Assembly (NCBI RefSeq): GCF_900113325.1
Contig: NZ_FOOY01000005.1
Span: 1 to 64,000, forward strand
From: Sporolactobacillus nakayamae
GTDB lineage: Bacteria; Bacillota; Bacilli; Bacillales; Sporolactobacillaceae
Reading direction: 5' to 3'
DNA length: 64,000 nt
The notes beneath the pieces are model-generated. The model searched no databases and was not told the origin of the DNA. It saw nothing but the letters and a program-made list of their open reading frames with translations. Below, in pieces: positions 42,924 through 51,797 of this stretch (within the stretch, counting starts at the first letter, position 1; each line of letters opens with the position of its first letter). Both the position numbers and the translations under genes were made by a program.

Positions 42924-44303
42924 TTGTTTGAGTTGCCGGAAGCTTTTAGAAACAAAATGATTGCGCTCATGGGCAGTGAAGAAGCGGGCGCTTTTTTTGA
43001 AACCTATAATCAGGACAGAGCATTCGGGTTACGTGTCAACAGCTTAAAGCTGTCCCCCGCTAAACTTTTGGAATGCGCGCCATTTCATCTGGAACCTATT
43101 CCGTTTTGTCAGGAGGGTTTTTACTATCAGAATTCAGATGCGCCTGGGCAACATCCATACCATCAGGCAGGACTTTATTACATTCAAGAACCGAGTGCGA
43201 TGTTCGTCGCAAAAGCTTTGGATCCAAAGCCCGGCGAGTGTGTGCTCGACCTATGTGCGGCACCCGGCGGAAAATCGACACAATTAGCCGCAACGATGGG
43301 CAACACAGGCTTGCTTATCTCGAATGAACCTTACCCGAAACGAGCGCGGGCACTTTCCGAGAACGTTGAACGTATGGGGCTAAAAAATACAGTGGTTACG
43401 AATGAAATGCCCGAGCGGTTGGCTCATTATTTCCCGGGCTATTTTGACAAAATTCTCGTAGACGCGCCTTGCTCCGGTGAAGGCATGTTCCGAAAAGATC
43501 CGGAAGCGATGCACTATTGGAGCCCGGAGCATGTCGCGGAATGCGCTGCCCTGCAGGCGCAAATTTTGGAACAGGCGTATGTCATGCTGCGTTCCGAAGG
43601 TATTCTTGTTTATTCAACCTGCACATTTTCGCCTGAGGAAGATGAGCGAATGATTGACTCTTTTCTGGAGAAGCATCCGGACCTTGAACTCTTGCCAATT
43701 GAAAAAAAGGCGGGGGTTTCGAACGGACGTCCACAATGGTCGGAGAGTGAAAATCCTGATCTCTCCAAAACGGCGCGACTGTGGCCGCATCGACTGCTTG
43801 GAGAAGGGCATTTTGCCGCAAAAATCGTCAAGCATGGCTCAGCATCGGTACGTAAACAAACTGCCGCGCCATCTGTTAAAGAAAACCTGCTGAAGGACTA
43901 CCGCATGTTTGAACAACAGGCGCTTCAAAGACCATTGAACGGTATTTTTCATTTCATCGGTAATCAGCTCTTCCTGCTTCCGGATGATTGTCCGGACTTG
44001 GGACGTTTAAAAATCGTCCGCGCAGGCTTGCATTTAGGCGAGCAGAAAAAAAATCGTTTTGAGCCTAACCACTCGCTTGCGCTCGCACTGCCGGCCGACG
44101 CATTTCAATATCAGTGTCCCCTCGTTTCTTCCGGTGAGGATTGGAATCGCTATTTGCATGGCGAAACACTGCCGCTCGATAATGCCTTAAAGGGTTGGAC
44201 TGTGGTCACAATTGACGGATTCCCACTCGGTTGGGGCAAAGCAAGCGGCGGTATCTTGAAAAATTCCTACCCAAAAGGGCTGCGTCGCAGAGGAATAAAA
44301 TAA
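42924..44303 (+). CDS. RsmF-type rRNA cytosine-C5 methyltransferase
   Basis: A 459-residue NOL1/NOP2/Sun-family enzyme. The SAM-binding stretch LDLCAAPGGKSTQLA, motif IV DAPCSGEGMFRKD and the catalytic-Cys motif STCTFSPEEDE are all seen. The C-terminal ~130 residues are the RsmF/YebU-type extension with a PUA-like part (LPLDNALKGWTVVTIDGFPLG...). It starts with TTG 42924 after GAGGAGG. The end overlaps the long frame of the next gene but not its likely start. Confidence 0.9.
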   Translation: MFELPEAFRNKMIALMGSEEAGAFFETYNQDRAFGLRVNSLKLSPAKLLECAPFHLEPIPFCQEGFYYQNSDAPGQHPYHQAGLYYIQEPSAMFVAKALDPKPGECVLDLCAAPGGKSTQLAATMGNTGLLISNEPYPKRARALSENVERMGLKNTVVTNEMPERLAHYFPGYFDKILVDAPCSGEGMFRKDPEAMHYWSPEHVAECAALQAQILEQAYVMLRSEGILVYSTCTFSPEEDERMIDSFLEKHPDLELLPIEKKAGVSNGRPQWSESENPDLSKTARLWPHRLLGEGHFAAKIVKHGSASVRKQTAAPSVKENLLKDYRMFEQQALQRPLNGIFHFIGNQLFLLPDDCPDLGRLKIVRAGLHLGEQKKNRFEPNHSLALALPADAFQYQCPLVSSGEDWNRYLHGETLPLDNALKGWTVVTIDGFPLGWGKASGGILKNSYPKGLRRRGIK

Positions 44304-44326
44304 GATCAGACATGGAGTTGAGCATT

Positions 44327-45187
44327 ATGCCCTTATTAACTAGTGGAGATACGGTCGGATTGATTTCATGCTCCGATGGTCTCCGAGCTGAAGATCACAC
44401 AAGCCTAATCGAAATAGAACGACGACTGACACGACTCGGTCTAAAAACAGTCACAGCAAAAACAATTTTTCGTGATGTACATTCGCCATTCAGCGGTTCA
44501 CCACAAGAACGCGCTTCCGAATTGACTCGGTTGTTCCATTATCCTGATATTCGAGCGGTCTTTGACGTTTCAGGCGGAGACAGCGCCAATCAAATTCTTC
44601 CCTTTCTCGACTTTGATGCGATCCGCAATGCAGGTGTTCCATTTGTCGGAATCAGTGATTTATCGGTGCTAAATAATGCGATTTTCACCCGCGCCGGCAT
44701 TCCATCCTACCACTATCGGATCAAAAATCTAGCCGGATCATTTGCAGAGCAGCAAACAGAGCTCTTCGCACGAATGTTCATGAAGGACGCGCCGGTTCCT
44801 ACTTTCAAGATTCGGTGGCTGCGCGGCAAACAAATGAACGGAATCGTCATCGGCGGGAATATTCGCTGCTTTTTAAAGCTTGCAGGAACAAGCTGTTTTC
44901 CCGATCCCAGCAATAAAATTATCTTTCTTGAAGCGCTTGGCGGCGGTCCGGCACGCATGGCCTCCCTCCTCGCTCAGCTCGATCAATTGTCAGTTTTCGC
45001 AAAATGTTCCGGTGTTTTGCTCGGCACATTCTCTGCGATGCAGGCTAAAAAGATGGAGCCTTCAATCGAACAACTCGTTCTTGAGATCACAGAACGCTAT
45101 CAATTACCAGTAGCGAAAACCGAGCAGCTCGGTCATGGAGAAGATGCCCATTGTCTGCCTATTGGTTTGTCGCTTTCTTTTAATTAA
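44327..45187 (+). CDS. S66-family LD-carboxypeptidase-like protein
   Basis: A 286-residue serine peptidase of the LdcA/MccF group. Typical parts are LTSGDTVGLISCSDG at the N-terminus, FDVSGGDSANQIL, the nucleophile region VGISDLSVLNNAIF and the C-terminal LGHGEDAHCLPIG with the catalytic His. S66 enzymes cleave LD bonds in murein peptides or inactivate microcin C. Start ATG 44327 follows GGAG by 9 nt; ATG 44312 and a much longer frame to 44231 are alternatives. Encoded 23 nt after the methyltransferase, so probably co-transcribed. Confidence 0.85.
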   Translation: MPLLTSGDTVGLISCSDGLRAEDHTSLIEIERRLTRLGLKTVTAKTIFRDVHSPFSGSPQERASELTRLFHYPDIRAVFDVSGGDSANQILPFLDFDAIRNAGVPFVGISDLSVLNNAIFTRAGIPSYHYRIKNLAGSFAEQQTELFARMFMKDAPVPTFKIRWLRGKQMNGIVIGGNIRCFLKLAGTSCFPDPSNKIIFLEALGGGPARMASLLAQLDQLSVFAKCSGVLLGTFSAMQAKKMEPSIEQLVLEITERYQLPVAKTEQLGHGEDAHCLPIGLSLSFN

Positions 45188-45808
45188 AGTGAGAACTCGC
45201 GGCCATAGAGGCACTGCAGGTTACTTCAACCAATGCAGATGCGACACACTCCCGTACTGGCAGAGTAAGTGACGCCGCTTCTTTTCTAATAGAGCGTCCA
45301 CATTCATCTCTTTGAACGCTTTCTCTTAATACAAAAGAACAGCCACTATCCCGATCAGCATCGCATAAGGATGAAGATCAGCAATCGTGACTGTAAAGTG
45401 AGACATAAAAGAGCCGCTTGTTCCTAAATCTAGGCACAATGCGCTTTCTTAACCGGGCCATTATGACCCGTATCTGCTATAATAAATCAATTAGTAAAAG
45501 AATGAAAGTATTTCGATCAATTTGTTCTTCCGTGTACTAATGGCCTTTACTTTAATTCTTCCAAATCCTCCCAATTTTATGATAATTGCTGCGATCGTGC
45601 TGTGGCTGCTCATATTCAGATGTACGACCGACGCACAAAGTATCCGACATCAAACAAACTACTGTTTTGAGCATTCACGTTGACTTACCGACTCAGCACC
45701 GCATGATCATCGCTTTATCGTTTCATTTTGTCTGATAGTGCACTAAAATAGAATTGAAAACGGTTAATAGCATTGTGGTCGATCGATTCAAAAAAGGAGT
45801 GTCTGAGC
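45188..45808. other. Gene-free stretch, possibly with gene remnants
   Basis: No convincing gene is seen. A 47-codon frame at 45540-45683 (plus) starts MAFTLILPNPPNFMIIAAIV and contains one hydrophobic helix but has no ribosome binding site. A short minus-strand frame around 45330-45405 reads ...MSHFTVTIADLHPYAMLIGI.... Both look like eroded fragments of membrane-protein genes. Confidence 0.35.
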
Positions 45809-46618
45809 ATGACTTTGTTGCATCATGATATCACATTCTGTAATTTTGACAGAACCTATGAATCTCAAACTCAATTACTTGCATCCGTCCCTCACCATTG
45901 GATTGATTTCACGCAACTCCGCGGCACAAGTTTGTATTGTTCGCAAGAAGCATTCGCGAACATCTCCGGTCAATTAAATCTGTTGCCTGAAAATGGGCTG
46001 ACTTTTTGGGGCAGCGGCAACTATCATTACGCGACGCTTGCACGATTAAAGCGTATTGACCGCCCTTTTTCTCTGATTCTCTTTGATCATCATACAGACT
46101 TAAAAGAAGGGCGGATCGGCTCATTATTGTCTTGCGGCTCGTGGGTTCGTCACGCAGTCAACGACCTTGTAAATCTAAAAAAAGTAATTACCATCGGTCC
46201 CGATCCGACAAAAGCACCGATAATCCAAATAGGCGGACGCCGGCAAGTGACGATTTTCCCCGAAAAAAATCTTCCTTCTGCTGCCCGGATTCTCGATGCT
46301 GTTCCTACTGAGCATGTGTATATCAGTGTTGACAAAGACTTGCTCACCGAACAGGATGCGAAAACAAACTGGGATCAAGGAAATGTTTCAGTGATGAATC
46401 TCGTTGCGTTCATTGAAAAAATCATTGATAAGAAAAAAGTCGAGGGACTTGATGTCTGCGGTGAGTGGCCTATTCGGCCTCACGAACAGTTTGATCAGCA
46501 AACGCGTCTTTGGATTCGCAAAAACGAAAAGAGTAATCTCCTGATTGCGCAAGCCTTTTTAAAACAGACCAGCGTAACGAATAAAAAAGGTGATCAGTTC
46601 ACGAAACATGTCGTTTAA
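45809..46618 (+). CDS. Arginase/formiminoglutamase-family ureohydrolase-like protein
   Basis: A 269-residue protein of the ureohydrolase fold. The metal-site motifs are present: GSGNYHY, LILFDHHTDLKEG (for the usual DAHxD) and YISVDKDLL (for DxDxxDP). The second motif reads D-H-H-T-D, and the last lacks the DP, so it belongs to a divergent arginase subgroup. Substrate is unclear. Start ATG 45809 follows AAAAAGGAG; a longer frame to 45773 is less likely. It is monocistronic, ending in the mosaic repeat. Confidence 0.8.
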   Translation: MTLLHHDITFCNFDRTYESQTQLLASVPHHWIDFTQLRGTSLYCSQEAFANISGQLNLLPENGLTFWGSGNYHYATLARLKRIDRPFSLILFDHHTDLKEGRIGSLLSCGSWVRHAVNDLVNLKKVITIGPDPTKAPIIQIGGRRQVTIFPEKNLPSAARILDAVPTEHVYISVDKDLLTEQDAKTNWDQGNVSVMNLVAFIEKIIDKKKVEGLDVCGEWPIRPHEQFDQQTRLWIRKNEKSNLLIAQAFLKQTSVTNKKGDQFTKHVV

Positions 46619-46635
46619 TAAGCGATTTAAATTAG

Positions 46636-47335
46636 AAAAACCGGGCAAAGAGCGCTCAGTCCTTACTTCCGCAGGATGTGATGACTTTCGCGTTGCATAC
46701 AGGACGTACTTCCGCAGGATGCGGTGGCTTTCGCGTTGCATACAGGACGTATGCGCGCTTAGCGAAAGCTCCTTTGTTCCAAATACGGTTTTGAATCATC
46801 AAGCTTGTCTTGAACAGACAGTTCTATTTCACACTGGTAGGAAAGTATAAGAAAATATTTAAAGGAAACGTGTAAGCGGTCCGAAAAAACGCCGCGTCCT
46901 GCGGCTCACCGGACACTAGGCCGTCCATGACCGTCGCAACTAAGTCTTCGCCTTCGCCAGAGGCTTGGCGAAGCCAAGTTTTCTAATAAATCATTTTGAT
47001 CCTTAATTAAGTAACGCGGCCGGAATAAAATAAGCGGAGATTTTCCGCTTATTTGCATCCTGGTGCTTGTTTCACAGGTAAATAAGGGTAATTTTTCCGC
47101 TTATGCACAGAAAAAGCCTCCATTTTCACGTTTTTTGATTCGATAAGCGGAATTTTTCCGCTTATTCCTCAGATTGGGCGCTTACCTGATCGCCTATCCG
47201 AATCTTATGACCTTATCGTCGTACCAGCAAGGAAAAACGATTAATTTTGGACGTAAATAGGGCATTTTATATTTTCATTCAAGCGGTGTCCCGTGCCCCT
47301 CAAGCGGATCATAAACTTTTTTTTACTTGTAAAAA
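46636..47335. repeat. Mosaic non-coding repeat, copy 2
   Basis: The fullest copy. It shows the degenerate head hairpin (ACCGGGC, AAAGA, GCGCTCAG), a doubled AGGAC-hairpin block (second hairpin perfect at 46728-46768: CTTTCGC/GCGAAAG around GCATAC-AGGAC-GTATGC), the GCGGTCCGAAAAAACGCCGC block, the CTTGGCGAAGCCAAG palindrome, repeated AAGCGGAATTTTTCCGCTTAT-type hairpins, and a tail with GGGCATTTTATATTTTCATTC and GCGGTGTCCCGTGCC. It lies between the convergent arginase-like and pfpI genes. Confidence 0.75.
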
Positions 47336-47376
47336 AAAACACTGCTTCTCCGATTATCTGAAGAAACAGCGCTTTT
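47332..47376 (-). terminator. Terminator of the pfpI-type gene
   Basis: On the minus strand GCGCTGTTTCTTCAG pairs imperfectly (with G-U pairs) with CGGAGAAGCAGTGT, followed by eight T residues. Confidence 0.7.
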
Positions 47377-47386
47377 TACTGTAATT

Positions 47387-47896
47387 TTATGCCAATACTT
47401 TTAAGCTTTCCCGATTAAATGCAGGAATATCATCAGGAGTTCTGCTTGTCACGAGATTGTGGCAAACGACGACTTCCTCATCTTTATACTTTGCGCCGGC
47501 GTTTTTCAAATCAACGGCAATTGATTTGTAACCGGTAATGTTGCGATCTTTGATTGCCTCCGCTGTAATCAGCAGTTGAGGACCGTGACAGATTGCGAAA
47601 ACACCTTTATCATCATCCATGAATGTTTTGGTAAAAGCGACGAACCGGTCATCGTCTCGCAAATTATCTGGTGAATAACCGCCGGCTATGAGCAGTGCGT
47701 CAAAATCACTTGGCTTTACGTCGTCGATCGATGCATCCGCCGTCACTTTTGTTCCATGTTTGCCATTGATTACAGCACCTTTTGTTTTTCCGATAACAGT
47801 GACCGTGTGACCTGCTTCCTCATATGCCTTAGCCGGACCCGTGAATTCAACATCCTCGAAATCATCTGCAAGTACTGCAGCAATAGTCTTTGCCAT
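47387..47896 (-). CDS. DJ-1/PfpI-family protein (YraA-like)
   Basis: A 169-residue class-I glutamine-amidotransferase-like protein. The nucleophile elbow Cys is in FAICHGPQLLI, with the acidic residue in LADDFEDVEFTGP and the AGG turn LLIAGGYSPDNLR. Family members act as deglycases, glyoxalases or stress chaperones; older notes call them intracellular proteases. Start ATG 47896 after GAGGAGG; a frame to 47911 adds five residues without need. Confidence 0.88.
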   Translation of the reverse strand: MAKTIAAVLADDFEDVEFTGPAKAYEEAGHTVTVIGKTKGAVINGKHGTKVTADASIDDVKPSDFDALLIAGGYSPDNLRDDDRFVAFTKTFMDDDKGVFAICHGPQLLITAEAIKDRNITGYKSIAVDLKNAGAKYKDEEVVVCHNLVTSRTPDDIPAFNRESLKVLA

Positions 47897-48054
47897 GTAA
47901 ATCCTCCTCACTATTATTTCGAAATTAACTTGTCCGATTCACAAAAATTGATACAGCAAGTAAACAAATGAACAAGCAATTCCAAGTTCACAGGTATTAT
48001 TATAGGCATTCATGTGCCGCATGATCAAATAATCTGCTTTACTCCATGATTCGG

Positions 48055-48903
48055 TCAATACTTGCGGTAAGCATAGGGAGATTTTGGTTTCTCAACCTGG
48101 TGCCATTTGGTTACCTTCACCACCGGAATGGTCTGCTTAAAAGGTTGATAATACGTTTCGGCCAGTTTCCCCTCGGCACGGACCCATGTATCGTCCTTAT
48201 AATCGACATTCTTTGGGAATTGAACCATCAAGCCAAAAACCCCGGCATCGGCAATACAGTGAATGATGCCGAATCGAAATAAGAATAATTGATTTTTTTC
48301 GAGTGAATCACCATGATAGACAAAACCCATGATGGAGATTTGTTTATTTGAGAAATTCCCCGGATAATTGTACACAGCCTCAAGCGCGCGCAGAAAATTG
48401 TCGTCGTTGAGATACAGTCGATCCGGTTTGCTGTATTTCTCCATATCCGATTTCAACATTTCTTTATAGGTGCTGCTCTCGTAATATTGGCTTGTATCTG
48501 GTTTCAGGATCTGGTGGTTTGCGTACTGATCCTTGTCATTGTCAATTTCAGCAAAATGAAACCCCTTTGCACGCACAATCGTTGAATCAAGTGTCGCAAT
48601 TGGCAGGAACAATCCAGTGACAAGTGGAAAAATGACCAATGTATAAGTGACTATTTTTTTCCACCACGTATTGTTCTCATGACTATGATCATGCCCAAAA
48701 ATCTCTTGTTCCACATCGACATGTGCCTTATTGCCTTCAACATTCCATTTCACAAGCTGATAGATGGCCATAAAACCAATCACAAAAATCATTGCAAAGG
48801 ATAGATAACCATAGCGCATATTAATGTATTTACTGATGTCACCGGTAAGGTGCAGATGCAGAAAAAGATAAGCGAATCCAAATAAGATTAAAAAGCGAAG
48901 CAT
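48055..48903 (-). CDS. TIGR03943/DUF1980 putative permease subunit (YcgQ-like)
   Basis: A 282-residue membrane protein with two N-terminal helices (about 1-25 and 33-55), a His/Asp-rich loop (EQEIFGHDHSHENN), another helix (about 82-105) and an extracytoplasmic C-terminal domain ending TKWHQVEKP. This is the YcgQ family, always paired with a YcgR permease. The pair probably transports or traffics a metal, but the substrate is not established. Thirteen bases separate it from the permease gene. Confidence 0.85.
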   Translation of the reverse strand: MLRFLILFGFAYLFLHLHLTGDISKYINMRYGYLSFAMIFVIGFMAIYQLVKWNVEGNKAHVDVEQEIFGHDHSHENNTWWKKIVTYTLVIFPLVTGLFLPIATLDSTIVRAKGFHFAEIDNDKDQYANHQILKPDTSQYYESSTYKEMLKSDMEKYSKPDRLYLNDDNFLRALEAVYNYPGNFSNKQISIMGFVYHGDSLEKNQLFLFRFGIIHCIADAGVFGLMVQFPKNVDYKDDTWVRAEGKLAETYYQPFKQTIPVVKVTKWHQVEKPKSPYAYRKY

Positions 48904-48916
48904 GGCTGACCCCTCC

Positions 48917-49897
48917 TTAAATCAACAGTGCCCCGGCAAATACGCAGATAAAAATAAGTGCGATTAACCCGGCGACAAATTTCTTTTTAAATGTTGAGAG
49001 CATCATAATCAGATTCTTAATATCAACCATCGCACCAAAGACGAGAAATGCGGTCAGTGGTCCCGGCGGAAAGGTACTGCGAAACGATGAGGCAACAAAC
49101 GCATCGGCTTCCGAGCATAGTGACATAATGAAAGCGAGAAGCATCATGACAAGAATAGCGGTAAACGGTGTATTGGCGAATGAAAGCAGCACGCTTTGCT
49201 TAATATAGGTCTGCATCGCAGCCGCGATAAACGCGCCAAAGACAAGGTATTTGCCGACGGAAAAAAATTCATCAATCGCGTGATCCATCGTCCCTTTGAA
49301 CTTGTCCAAAAAGGTGATGGAGTTCGGTTCGCCATTGTTTTCATGGTGATGATTATGGTAATGCGCCACTTTCTTATTCACAAATTCTCTCAATTGGTTT
49401 TCTGGAAATAGATAAGAAACCAGGATGCCTACGGTGATGGATACGGCGATGGCGAGTCCCGCACGATAAAACACCATCTGCCAGCTGCTGCCAAAGGCTA
49501 TATATGTAGCAAAAAGCACAACCGGATTTATGATCGGTCCCGCCAGCATAAACGCGATCGCCGCATGCAAGGGTACGTTCTTTTTGACCAAGCGTTCGGT
49601 AATCGGCACAATGCCGCATTCACATGCGGGAAATAGAGCACCCATACATGTGCCGAACATCACGGACCCCACCCGATTCTTGGGCACAATTCGAGCAACG
49701 AGCGTATCGGTAACAAACATTTGAATAATTGCTGAAATAAACACACCAATAATGATAAAAGGGACCGCTTCGATAATAATACTAATAAAAATTGTATTTA
49801 ATTGCAGAAACGAATTGCTGAACAAACCAACCACTCCGATCAAATAAACAGATGAACGTATACGGAATATCAACTCAATTTGCGCTTGTAAAATCAT
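48917..49897 (-). CDS. Permease, DUF318/COG0701 family (YcgR-like)
   Basis: A 326-residue membrane protein with about eight helices. The motif GTCMGALFPACECGIVPITERLV (read in two parts, ...FPACECGIVP...) and the second-half SLCSEADAFVASSF are the paired cores of this permease family. The central cytosolic loop contains HYHNHHHENN, a likely metal-binding patch. First gene of the pair with YcgQ. The extreme N-terminus is uncertain; translation may begin further inside. Confidence 0.87.
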   Translation of the reverse strand: MILQAQIELIFRIRSSVYLIGVVGLFSNSFLQLNTIFISIIIEAVPFIIIGVFISAIIQMFVTDTLVARIVPKNRVGSVMFGTCMGALFPACECGIVPITERLVKKNVPLHAAIAFMLAGPIINPVVLFATYIAFGSSWQMVFYRAGLAIAVSITVGILVSYLFPENQLREFVNKKVAHYHNHHHENNGEPNSITFLDKFKGTMDHAIDEFFSVGKYLVFGAFIAAAMQTYIKQSVLLSFANTPFTAILVMMLLAFIMSLCSEADAFVASSFRSTFPPGPLTAFLVFGAMVDIKNLIMMLSTFKKKFVAGLIALIFICVFAGALLI

Positions 49898-50039
49898 GCA
49901 ACGGTCGCAATACTGACGCTGTCATTAAAACTTCTCCTAGTCTACCACCTCATGCCCATGCTGACAAAACTATGATTAAATTTATACGGTTCATCACTCA
50001 ATAATTAGCTGCAAAGGTTTTCTTAAAAATCCCTTGTGA

Positions 50040-50069
50040 TTGACGCAACGTCACGGTGTAAAGTAGAAA
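50040..50069 (+). promoter_or_regulatory. MerR-type promoter/operator of the tipA-like gene
   Basis: TTGACG (50040) overlaps the dyad TGACG-CAA-CGTCA (50041-50053), placed where MerR regulators bind between -35 and a distant -10 (GAAAAT-like, spacer about 20). It lies about 20 bp upstream of the ribosome binding site. Autoregulation is inferred. Confidence 0.55.
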
Positions 50070-50087
50070 ATATCAGGAGGGAGTTCA

Positions 50088-50858
50088 ATGAATTATTCAA
50101 TAAAAATGCTCAGTGACTTAGCAGGTGTAAGCACGCGCACGCTGCGTTACTACGACAAAATCGACTTGCTTAAACCTGATTTTATCAATGCGTCCGGCTA
50201 CCGAGTATACGGAGCGAAGCAGGTTGACCTGCTTCAACAGATTCTCTTTTTTCGAGAACTCAGGTTCAGTTTAAAGGAAATTCATGAGATGCTGTCCTCG
50301 CCGGATTTCAACCTTTTGGGCGCGCTCACTGAACAACACAAGAAATTAAATGCGGAGAAAGAGCGCCTTGAACGGCTGATCGCGACCGTTGAAAAAACGC
50401 TTGCTTCACAAAAAGGAGAGACAATCATGACTGATCACGAGAAATTCGAAGGCTTCAAAAAGGAGAAATTAGCTCAGAATGAGAAAAGGTATGGCAAAGA
50501 GATCCGTAAAAAATATGGCGAAGATGTAGTAGAAAAATCAAACAAACAATTTGCCAATCTGAGTAAGGATGACTATGAAGCATCCATGGCTATTCAGAAT
50601 GAGATGTTCCAGAACCTGCAAGAAGCGCTCAATCTTAACGATCCCGCAAGCACTCCTGCTCAGAAAGCGGCAGACTTGCACCGTCAATGGCTATGCTATT
50701 TCTGGCCAAAGGGAACGTATTCCAAAGAAGCACATGCCGGTCTCGCGCAGATGTATGTGGATGACCCACGATTCACAAGTTATTATGAGAGCAAAGTCGC
50801 TAAAGGCGCGGCAAAAATGCTTCGTGATGCCGTAAAAATTTACACAGCAAATGTGTAA
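50088..50858 (+). CDS. MerR-family regulator with TipAS ligand-binding domain (TipA/Mta-like)
   Basis: A 256-residue regulator. The N-terminal MerR winged helix (SIKMLSDLAGVSTRTLRYYD, then LLKP and GYRVYG) is followed by a dimerisation coiled coil and, from about residue 115, a TipAS antibiotic-recognition domain (KFEGFKKEKL..., LHRQWLCYFWP, YVDDPRFTSYY). Such proteins sense thiopeptides or other drugs and activate efflux genes. A strong internal site (AAAGGAGAG, 8 nt, ATG 50427) precedes residue 114, exactly where the ligand domain begins, so a short TipAS-like product may also be made. Confidence 0.92.
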   Translation: MNYSIKMLSDLAGVSTRTLRYYDKIDLLKPDFINASGYRVYGAKQVDLLQQILFFRELRFSLKEIHEMLSSPDFNLLGALTEQHKKLNAEKERLERLIATVEKTLASQKGETIMTDHEKFEGFKKEKLAQNEKRYGKEIRKKYGEDVVEKSNKQFANLSKDDYEASMAIQNEMFQNLQEALNLNDPASTPAQKAADLHRQWLCYFWPKGTYSKEAHAGLAQMYVDDPRFTSYYESKVAKGAAKMLRDAVKIYTANV

Positions 50859-50869
50859 ATTGATTGAAA

Positions 50870-50905
50870 AAGAGGTGTGGATACCATCTAGTATCCGCAC
50901 CTCTT
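50870..50905. terminator. Bidirectional terminator between the tipA-like gene and the CAP gene
   Basis: AAGAGGTGTGGATAC/GTATCCGCACCTCTT, a 15-bp stem with one G-U-type pair and a 6-nt loop, lies between convergent genes. Confidence 0.85.
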
Positions 50906-50921
50906 ATCTAGTTTCATAGAG

Positions 50922-51797
50922 TTAGTCTGAGAAGTCTTGCGTGAAGAATGCCCAACCGTCTGAACTGCCATTCTTTTGACCGTAAACGACACCGACACCA
51001 ATATATTTATACTCAGGCTTCAGTATATTCGCTCGATGCCCCGGGGAATTCATCCAGCCGTCCATCGTCGCCTGGGCGCTCCAAATCTGATCCCATCCGA
51101 AATAGTTTACATCGCCTTTAGCATAAGCTACATTTTGTCCGGCTACCGTGTTCCGCGAAAAATTCATCATTCCGTGGCTCATTGCGCCATTGCTAAATTG
51201 CTGCTGACTCCATTGCCGTGCAAAATTCTGAAGTTCCGGCTTGACTTGAAGTGCCCTCAATCCGTTCTGCGCACGTACATTATTTACTAGATTCACAATC
51301 TGCTGTTCTACGGATCCATTATACTGACCGGAAACTGCGGGTTGTGGTGCTGGTGTCTGTGCTTTAACAGGAGCTTTTGCAGGAGCTTTTGCAGGAGCTT
51401 TTGCAGGAGCTTTTGCAGGAGCTTTAACAGGAGTTTTTTTAACGGCTTTATGTACAGCTTTCTTTTTGACTACTTTAGCCTTTTTGACTGCTTTTTTAAC
51501 CTTTTTAACTGCCTTTTTCTTCTTAACCGATTTTTTTGCTTTCTTTACCGCTTTTTTCTTAACACTCTTTTTTATACGCTTCTTAACTACAGGCTTTTTC
51601 GCTTTTTTCTTCGCGTGCTTCTTCACCGATTTCGCTTCAACACCGCTCGTAATCTTCTCATTCTGTTGAACGATCGGTTGGGATTGTTTATTTGAACCGG
51701 CGGCCGATTTCGATTGATCAGCAGCTGATATTGAGGCTGTGGACAGGGACAGGACAACAATCAATAAACCTACTAACAAATGCTTGAAAATACGCAT
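50922..51797 (-). CDS. Secreted CAP-domain (SCP/PR1, YkwD-like) protein with lysine-rich linker
   Basis: A 291-residue exported protein. Signal peptide at residues 1-25, a Ser/Gln/Lys segment, then about 70 residues made almost wholly of K, A and V (repeats like VKKAKKSVKKK), KAPA repeats, and a C-terminal CAP domain with LVNNVRAQNGLRALQV, the SHGMM region, VAYAKGD, MNSPGHRANILKPEYKYIG and VGVVYG. The linker resembles histone H1 tails and could bind teichoic acid, DNA or other polyanions. It is preceded by a c-di-GMP riboswitch at 51836-51918, so expression should follow c-di-GMP. Confidence 0.9.
   Translation of the reverse strand: MRIFKHLLVGLLIVVLSLSTASISAADQSKSAAGSNKQSQPIVQQNEKITSGVEAKSVKKHAKKKAKKPVVKKRIKKSVKKKAVKKAKKSVKKKKAVKKVKKAVKKAKVVKKKAVHKAVKKTPVKAPAKAPAKAPAKAPAKAPVKAQTPAPQPAVSGQYNGSVEQQIVNLVNNVRAQNGLRALQVKPELQNFARQWSQQQFSNGAMSHGMMNFSRNTVAGQNVAYAKGDVNYFGWDQIWSAQATMDGWMNSPGHRANILKPEYKYIGVGVVYGQKNGSSDGWAFFTQDFSD
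51360..51433 (-). repeat. Tandem 12-bp coding repeats (KAPA linker)
   Basis: The unit GCTTTTGCAGGA (plus strand) is repeated nearly identically four times, with diverged units (GCTTTAACAGGA) on both sides. It encodes alternating K-A-P-A. Copy number may vary by slippage. Confidence 0.85.
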
